Assembly: GCA_964019135.1 (NCBI GenBank)
Contig: OZ025252.1
Location: forward strand, 44,180,959 to 44,244,958
Length of the DNA stretch: 64,000 nucleotides
DNA from: Arenicola marina
Lineage: Eukaryota; Annelida; Polychaeta; Arenicolidae
Reading direction: 5' to 3'
Within the stretch, counting starts at the first letter, position 1, and every line of letters begins with the position of its first letter. Of the stretch, positions 57,501 to 64,000 are shown one piece after another. Under the pieces are notes generated by a model that saw nothing but the letters and a program-made list of their open reading frames with translations, did not search any database and was not told the origin of the DNA. The position numbers and the translations under genes were made by a program.

Positions 57501-60500
57501 TGCTGGTGCAGTAAAGTCTTAAATCTGCTGTCTTTGGAAACACAACTTGACTAGAAAGTATCTGAAATAAATAAACTAAAGATATAACTTGGTACTCTCA
57601 CAAAGCAGGTGAAATAGAAATAGTGATCTCTTGGCGCTATATAAATATCTCTAGCTGTCTCACCAACACTATTGTTTCATTTCATAAGGGACTTTGGCCA
57701 TGGTTTGTGAGACTAGAGATCTGCCCTAAGTAGCTTAAAAATATGGCTACCGATATAAAATAACTGAGATATTAAAATGCCTGATAAACAGCACAGTGAA
57801 GAAGCAATATGCCAAAGGCAACTATGCAACTTTAATTTAGATATCTCTTCACTTTTAAGGAATTCTAAGACTATTTTCAGTAATTTTGACAGGTATACCA
57901 GCCAAGTGTCCCAGAGCTCCTTAAATTTATGGGACATCTGATAAATATTGGAACATTAATTTAAAAGACATCTGGCTATTTTAGTTGAAGGAAACCCATT
58001 AAATTGCACTTTCATGTGTGGACAGCTGCATTAGAGTTCTTTAGAAGGTCCAAGCTGAATTATCAGCAAGTGATCCTCAGTCACCATGGCCAATCTGCTC
58101 CTGCATGGTGTTAGGGTCCAATTCTGGACAGAGAAACCCCTTTCACACCCAGCTGTTTGCATTTCTAGGGTAATCCCCAGTAAAGATACAGATGGGGCTA
58201 GCTTCCCTATTATTACAACATAAACAGTTCTAAATACAGATTCACTTACCTAGCTGACTTTTTAATGCAATCATGTATTTACAATACGTTCCCATGTCCC
58301 CTAGTGCCCAGTTCCCACAATGAGATTATTGCATGCAACTCCCCATCTGGAAGATATCTGCTGAGATTCTTCGTTCACATGGTGAGATTTGTCTTGGATG
58401 ATTTTACCTTGACCTTCAAATTGGCCATCTGTTCTTTAGAGTAGGCCTACCTTCTGGAGTATTCTCAACAGGCACGAATCTCAACGGCCTTGAATCACAT
58501 GCAATAATCTCATCGTGGGAACTGGGCTTTACAGCTTAATGAAGGTTTCATTTTAAATGTCTACACATGACAAATGATGCAGGAGATGGAGTGGGGGAAG
58601 GGGGGAATTAGGGATGAAACTTAAGCTGAAATGCAGCAAATGAATGCATGAAATTATCAAAAGGTTATTGTATTGTTTCAGATCAACTGGCTGCTAATCT
58701 GGGCTGCTAATATGGGCCTAGATCATCAATGTGAGCTCCTACTCACTGTTGCATTTAAAGATGGTGACTGACAACAACATTGCAGTAAAGTCACAATCAT
58801 TTGTCAAGTAAGGAACCCACCAACTCCTCATGGCTACTGCCCCCCCTTACCAGAACCTGCAGTACACACTGATGACGGTCCAGATAGTTTATGCCCATTT
58901 CGACTGCTGGATTATTTGACTACCATTGCGGATAGGGGTATTGTTATATGTATAACATATAGTCAATGTTTGAGGGGGTAGAGGCATGCCCAGGTGTTAC
59001 CAGAGCTGGCCTAAAGGCCAAGCCGACAGCTTGCTGAAAGCCAGCGATCATGAGAGTTGGCATAAAATTTACAAAAAGCTTAATTATGTCATGTGTTTGT
59101 CCACTATAAATGAATACTTGCCTAACTGAAAACCTTTTATAATTCAAAAATATCTATCTAATAGTCCCGGTGACTCTTGTAAATGACTCAGCGCTCATTT
59201 TTGTCAGAGCACCCTGTCACAAGGATTGTTTTTCGGCCACCATTGCCATTGTTCTCTAAAGTCTAAAGGGTCCAATGTTGGTCGTCCAGCTCAGCTTATC
59301 ACATGCTGTCAATTTGACCAACCGTTGAAAATAATCAGGGCGCCTAAGCAGTCAGCATAGACGTTCGGCTCTCGTTATGAAGCCCAGCGATTCGCACATC
59401 AGACATTTATTTGCGAAAAAGCAAGCCACAAATGAAAAGTCGAATGATTTGTAGTTATGTTCATTTTAAAGAAATGTGAAAACAGCAAAGATGTTTTTGT
59501 GAAATTGCATTTTTTTATGCCATCAGGGACGTTTCACCGGCAAAAAGGTTGGTGTTTGCTGCCACTTTAATGCGAGCCTGTTAGCGATGAAGTGGCTTGT
59601 TGTAAGCCCAGGTGAAGAGGGATTGTGATAGCTGTTTGTTTTCATTAATCAGCTTAAATATGGTGGGTGGGGCGAGCAACAGGGTGTATACTCATAATAG
59701 CTGAATGGCAAAACGGCAGAAGCATTTAAGAGGGGTGGGGGGGGGGGAGGGAGATGGGATGGTGGGAGGTCCCTTTCCACAGGCATATATGAGTTATCAT
59801 CCAGCAGTCAAAACAGACCTACGTTAAAGTTTGCCTAGGCCTAAACCGTCCAAACTGGCGACGGTCCCATGCCATGGCCATTGGCGATATTACCAGATAA
59901 CCAAATTCTGTACAATCATGTTGCGGACACAGCAAATGAATGAAACCAACTGTGCTGCAAGCGATGACTGTAAGTAAAGTTTTAACTCTTAGTCCGTGCT
60001 AGAAATAGGTTGAGATGAAAAATAGTTTCTTACGACAGATTTTGATACGTATTTGATTAAAAACATTTTGTTCGCCAAGGGCGCCGCCATTGTTGCTTCG
60101 ATTGATATTTAAATGCAGAAAAAAGTAAGACAGTCGATATACAATGTCTTTATGCGAAGTTTCTCACTTGCATAAAAGTTAGGATGTAAAACGACAAAAG
60201 CGATTTTTTTTTTTTAAATGGTTTAATCTTGTCCGGAATGGATCGGTTTGCATGCTGTTCTGTCCTAATGAGGCAAGGGGGCGGTGGCGAATGCCATGCA
60301 GAATGGCCGAACGACATAACGGCCGAGCCGCTCTCACCACCCCCTACCATGGGTGGAGGGGAGGGTGGGGTCGTCGAGCCGCCCGCCAGCGGATCAGTCT
60401 GCGCCTCGACGATTGGCTTAGTGTCGGCTTCGGCATCGGGGGGGGGGGGAGGAGGGTCTGGCTCGGGGTAGATGAAGCTGGCGATTGGTGTCAATTGTGT

Positions 60501-63257
60501 TTGTGTGGCTGGCTGCTGGGTGTGTATGGGTGGAGGGGTGGGGATGGGACCAATATTTACTGATTTTTTAGGAGAAATCTTTACGGTCGGGCCATTAAAT
60601 GCATCACTAAATTTTAGGGAATTGTCAATGGCCCCGTAAGGAGCATGGATAACATTTACACGGCCCGTAATGAGCATTGATAATGCGGAATTTGCATGTG
60701 GCCCGAAATATTCTTCACACGGAAACTCAGCTTCATTTATTCCGATTTCACGCGATTTCATTTTTGTGGCTTTTTCAATGGCCATTTAATTTTTGATTGG
60801 TATTATAGGAATCGACAACACATGTACAGTGGCCTTTGATAACAACTTATAACAGTAACACCAAGCGGCCCGAAAAAAATTTCAGTCTTTTTGTGAGTCC
60901 TAATTCACGAGGCCCCAATTCTGATTTTAGCAATCAGCAACAGCAGCCTTTGATAACAACTTGTGAAGCCTCGGATTCTGGTCGGTACGGTAACATATAT
61001 ATATATAATATTATTAAATCTTTATAACTGACACACCAAATTTCAGCGTTATCATTGCTTATTATTATTGAATAATGAAAATCACGTGAAATCAGAATGA
61101 ATGAAGCTGAGTTTTCGTGTGAAAAATGTTTCGGGCCGCGTGCAAATTCTGCGTTATCAATGTTCATTACGGGCCGCGTAAACGTTATCCATGCTCGTTA
61201 CGGGGCCGTTGACAATTCCCCAAAATTTAGTGATTACTTAAGCCCGGTCGTGAAGATTTCTCCTAAAAAATCAGTAAATATTGGTCCCACACACCCAGCA
61301 GCCAGCAACACAAACACAAGTGATACCCAGTGACAAGCCAGACACCCAATCGTCGAGGCGCAGACGATCCACCCCCCACCCCGTTCACCCCCCCACCAAA
61401 CCACCCCATCCCCCCTTCCCCCCACCCCCCTTAAATACCTTGGCCGTTTCGCAGTTCGGCCATTCCGAGTATACACCGCGGTGGCGAGGGGGTGGCGTAT
61501 GGCTGCTCTAATAGCAGGGGCGGATTGAAGTATTTGAAGGAGGGGGGGGGGGGCATTGTGAACTTGACGACCGGGAAGGGGTTGCGGGGGTACAAAATTG
61601 TGCATCATTCTTCCTCAAAAGGGGGGCGGGGTGTTCCACGCCTCAGATGGCTTAAATGTTGCATTGAGAAACGGCATTCGTCTTCAAAAGGGGGAGGAGG
61701 GGGGGTCCGGCCCTATTCAATATTTTAGAAACCCATGGATAGATAGGAAAATGTTGTTGGAGCAGCTAATAACTTTTACAAATATGACAATAGTTTACAT
61801 GTGTAGTATATTATGACTAATAATATTATTTCCTTAGTTGATCCGCTGAACATAGCTTTGCAGTTATCGGTTACATGCACTTCGTCCCCTCATTTTCAGT
61901 TTTAAGGTTTATTATAGGCCGATGTTTTATAAGCAAAGAATTATCTGCGGTCCTGCCATTTGCCAAGCAACGCGACTTGAGTCAAAATGGTGGGTTGTGT
62001 TGTTTGTGTTTGCCGTTCTTTCCTTTCATCCTGAAAGTACTTAATGGTGTACTTTGATACTGTTTGATGGTAAATGTAAATTAGCTCGATGGTGGCAGTA
62101 GAAATACTTTGAATTGACAATGATCGGGACGTCAGTGTGTATTTTTCAATGTCTTCTTTCACATTTTCAAGCTTTTGAAGTTGTCATCAGGGGATCGTTT
62201 CACTAAGAGTTACGAGCTCGTAACCGTATCTTTTACATGCTAATTTAACGACAGATCCGAATTTTGCGAGCAACGGAAATGAGCGTTATACCGCCATTAC
62301 TGGGGGGCAGCCGTCTTCGTGAAATTTATTTTCAGCCAATATTATTCAAAAACGTGTTTTCCATATATTGATGATAAATAAAAAAAATTTCCTTTATCTT
62401 CGGGAGGGCAATACGATTTTGAAATTTTACGAGCAAAAGTTACGAGATCTTAGTGAAATGACACCCAGGTCATTGACAGTCATTGACATTGGCTGATTGG
62501 CAGTCATCAGGTCATAGCCCTGTTGCATGCCCCTCCCTGGCTTATCCGCTTTGGGGAGTGGCCCGGAGGGCTATGAAGTAAATATTTAAATTTAGCCTTG
62601 ATTAAAAAATGTGCATTCTTCGGGCGGCGACTACAGAGAAGTAGACAAATTAACGGTCCTTATCGATGTGTCAAATTGTTCTTCATACCTGGGTACAGCG
62701 TTGCGTGGAACAGTTTAACTTCACAGAAGATCGATTTCGGTTGGGATCTGGTCACACTTATACCTATATATAGAAGACTGCTATAAGGTAGAAGTATAAA
62801 AGGACGGAATAAGCCATAACGGTCCAATACATGCACCATCTTGTTTATCACATTCGCTGTATCATTCGCCGCGAGGCGGAGCCACTTGTAGAATACGGGT
62901 AAACACAGAAGGCAAAACATCTAAGTGGAGTGTATCTTGACGTGAATCAATTTATTATTTATAAAGTCAAACCAGACCGGCATGACAATTCACACTAAAT
63001 ATATACATACATAGTGTTAACGACACTGTAGTTGCATCTATACCACTCTAACTTTCTTTTGTGTTAAAGTGGTTCTCAATCTCATGTACAAACTCATATG
63101 GAACAATCTCAATCTCAATATCATGTATTCTATACAAGGGGAATACTTTGTCCTCGAAAATTCTTTGGTGACTTGATAATACCAGGAAACAGCGCTACAG
63201 TTTATGCAGTTGCATATACATAACAGGTGCTGCCAGCTGGAAGCGCCTAGTGGCCAT
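54555..63257 (-). CDS. MRPS10: Mitochondrial ribosomal protein S10 (uS10m)
   Basis: This is a component of the small mitochondrial ribosomal subunit. Six exons join in phase: 63257-63220, 56542-56470, 56156-56014, 55770-55659, 55352-55263, 54623-54555 (stop TGA 54557-54555), giving 174 aa against about 201 in human. The N-terminus [12 protein letters not shown] to KTYSTASQ (about 1-37) is basic and free of acidic residues, as a mitochondrial presequence should be. Family motifs follow: [67 protein letters not shown] and LPEHI. The small first exon at 63220 is assigned because its phase (AT then G) and the presequence fit; it is separated by a 6.7-kb intron, so it is less certain than exons 3-6. 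The gene is convergent with the RBM4-like gene and head-to-head with DNAL1. Confidence 0.92.
56243..56366. repeat. 30-bp tandem repeat, four units
   Basis: Four near-identical units of GTTATTTAGACAATACATTG plus TTACAAATTT, in the intron between MRPS10 exons 2 and 3. The open frame across it is a repeat artefact. Confidence 0.92.
57045..57444 (-). mobile_element. TTAA-flanked MITE, copy 3 (400 bp)
   Basis: This is the reverse orientation of copy 1 (43122-43523), with which it aligns over its whole length, including the GATAAACATCGCCGTTT segment. TTAA flanks both ends (57041-57044 and 57445-57448). It lies in MRPS10 intron 1. Confidence 0.88.
57445..58303. other. MRPS10 intron 1 sequence, nothing recognised
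   Basis: AT-rich sequence with no exon-like frame, repeat array or RNA gene that I can support. Confidence 0.4.
58304..58529. mobile_element. 226-bp TA-flanked MITE
   Basis: The ends GTGCCCAGTTCCCACAATGA and, on the other strand, AAGCCCAGTTCCCACGATGA continue together through GATTATTGCATG, a TIR of about 32 bp. TA flanks both sides (58302-58303 and 58530-58531). No coding. Confidence 0.8.
58530..60284. other. MRPS10 intron 1 sequence, nothing recognised
   Basis: Mixed sequence with a G-rich run at about 59728-59755. No exon, repeat array or TIR element identified. Confidence 0.4.
60285..61485. mobile_element. 1.2-kb foldback element with mirrored arms
   Basis: The left arm (about 60285-60780) and right arm (about 61070-61485) are inverted copies, with strong blocks such as AAGATTTCTCCTAAAAAATC and GAATGAAGCTGAGTTTCCGT. 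The outer ends both contain AATGGCCGAAC and ACGGCC. Both arms carry the same open stretch ([23 protein letters not shown]), read inward from neither a shared promoter nor a known domain. Between the arms, GGCCTTTGATAACAACTT occurs twice as a direct repeat (about 60831 and 60945). Ends and target duplication are not resolved. Confidence 0.65.
61486..62187. other. G-rich simple repeats and unannotated sequence
   Basis: Runs of G with TTCAAAAGGGG-type modules occupy about 61530-61710. The rest up to 62187 is ordinary intron sequence of MRPS10. Confidence 0.45.
62188..62468. mobile_element. 281-bp hAT-like MITE
   Basis: The ends CAGGGGATCGTTTCACTAAG and, on the other strand, CTGGGTGTCATTTCACTAAG, then TCGTAAC in both, resemble hAT termini. 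GTCAT occurs directly outside both ends (62183-62187 and 62469-62473), shorter than the 8 bp expected for hAT, so the family call is tentative. Confidence 0.65.
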
Positions 63258-63345
63258 TTGACAACAAACAAGATGGCGCATGCATTCGCAGTTTGAACCA
63301 ATTCTGCAGACAGAAGACAGGCATATCTGCTATTACTGGCAATAA
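63258..63345. promoter_or_regulatory. Likely bidirectional promoter of MRPS10 and DNAL1
   Basis: The MRPS10 start codon (minus strand, 63257-63255) faces a plus-strand ATG at 63273-63275 only 15 bp away. CAAGATGGCGC at 63269-63279 matches the YY1 site common in such promoters. The plus-strand ATG opens MAHAFA and reaches a weak donor (GTTTGA at 63291) in the phase that DNAL1 needs, but I do not rely on it. Confidence 0.4.
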
Positions 63346-63559
63346 ATACAATTAATATTAGACATATTTCTATCTGTACTAATGCTACATCCAGAGCATA
63401 TGTGTCTTCAACATGCTAGCGGCTTGGTTTTGGTATAATTACGCCGGTTTTGGTCTGTTTTGGTTGGTTTCAGTATAACAATGTACCGTTCATACCTTTA
63501 TAGTTCTGTCGGCAAAGTGATTGAATACACACAAATGTGATCACTTTTTGTACTTGCAA

Positions 63560-63781
63560 AACTTTCCAACAAAAATTTTTACAACTTCTCCTCACGGCCC
63601 TGTTGCTGTTACGTCACAGTTCTCGTCATCTCCTGGCAGAGGGCGTTACGCTTACGCCACAGACCTAGGGAAAAGTGTGATGTGAGCAACGAGCTCTGTC
63701 TGCCGGGAGATCGGTGAGAACTGTGACGTAACAGCAACATGGCCATGAGGAGAAGTTGTAAAAGATTGTTGTTGGAAAGTT
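63560..63781. mobile_element. 222-bp MITE with 80-bp TIRs
   Basis: The ends AACTTTCCAACAAAAATTTT and, on the other strand, AACTTTCCAACAACAATCTT continue together through ACAACTTCTCCTCA, TGTTGCTGTTACGTCACAGT and TCTC. No sure target duplication. The right end is 46 bp upstream of the DNAL1 exon acceptor. Confidence 0.8.
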
Positions 63782-63827
63782 ACTGAACAAGAGTAAAATG
63801 TATTTCAATATTCTTGATATATTTCAG

Positions 63828-63869
63828 GCAACAAGAGCAACAACAATAAAAGAAGCTTTGCAAAAATGG
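63828..63869 (+). CDS. DNAL1: Dynein axonemal light chain 1, one exon (gene continues beyond the window)
   Basis: The exon lies between TATTTCAG and GTACGT and reads ATRATTIKEALQKW, which matches the N-terminus of DNAL1 (ATTIKEALARW in human), a leucine-rich-repeat light chain of the outer dynein arm in cilia. It is phase 0 at both ends. The start codon is unresolved: the human protein has only MAK before ATTIKEAL, so a small upstream exon is expected, possibly near 63273. The leucine-rich repeats must lie beyond 64000. The identification rests on 14 residues. Confidence 0.7.
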
Positions 63870-64000
63870 GTACGTATTGGGTACGTACGTATGGGTACAT
63901 TGTTGATTGAAAGAATTCTTTTTATTGTACTAAATTATATCATATATTTTATTTCTAAATCTGTAAGTTATGGATTTGTTCAGATAAGTTACATATTATA

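Noticed and set aside
60150-60785. 211-codon minus-strand frame with a proline-rich middle
   Set aside because: It lies in one arm of a foldback repeat and is mirrored in the other arm, and the proline tract comes from simple G-rich DNA. Treated as repeat, not as a gene.
63798-63827. In-frame ATG directly upstream of the DNAL1 exon without splicing
   Set aside because: The bases between look like an intron end with a pyrimidine tract and TTTCAG, and would add residues absent from DNAL1 proteins.

Overview
The window is animal nuclear DNA: single-copy genes split by many short exons with GT..AG borders, long AT-rich introns, interspersed inverted-repeat DNA transposons, tRNA-derived SINEs, minisatellites, long G/C homopolymers and one 200-base assembly gap. 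The gene set (atlastin, a ZNF541/TRERF1/MIDEAS-type ELM2-SANT protein, an RBM4/lark-like RNA-binding protein, mitochondrial ribosomal protein S10 and DNAL1) and TTAGGG-type telomere-like repeats fit a bilaterian. The exon structure, minisatellites and terminal-inverted-repeat (TIR) elements make an invertebrate deuterostome such as a lancelet my best guess. That species call is inference.

Layout. 1-10.3 kb is gene-poor: a LINE 3' relic, a 1.1-kb TIR element with a nested SINE and a 27-bp array, then a roughly 3.7-kb array of a 94-bp satellite whose unit holds a 12-bp-stem hairpin, interrupted by a 234-bp TIR insertion with a telomere-like core. 11.0-18.2 kb holds atlastin on the minus strand; 13 coding exons join in phase to 540 aa. 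18.55-20.35 kb is the head-to-head interval to the next gene, with paired TGACGTCA sites and a CTCF-like motif. 22.2-37.9 kb holds the ELM2-SANT-zinc finger gene on the plus strand; its 9-kb intron contains a 928-bp TIR element with a perfect 8-bp target duplication. 38-42.8 kb is low in repeats and looks like the 3' UTR or downstream flank. 45.7-52.8 kb holds the RBM4/lark-like gene, whose first intron has collected four small DNA transposons. 54.6-63.3 kb holds MRPS10 on the minus strand (six exons, 174 aa), convergent with the RBM4-like gene. DNAL1 begins at the right edge on the plus strand, head-to-head with MRPS10.

The genes do not form an operon or pathway; this is ordinary chromosomal neighbourhood: two divergent pairs and one convergent pair. 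Reading frames across the satellite and minisatellites are repeat artefacts. The most unusual items are a minisatellite whose unit repeats a 5' splice donor, two unrelated TIR elements with telomere-like interiors, a 64-bp transposon remnant that keeps its own perfect 9-bp target duplication beside its 618-bp relative, and a three-copy TTAA-flanked MITE family.
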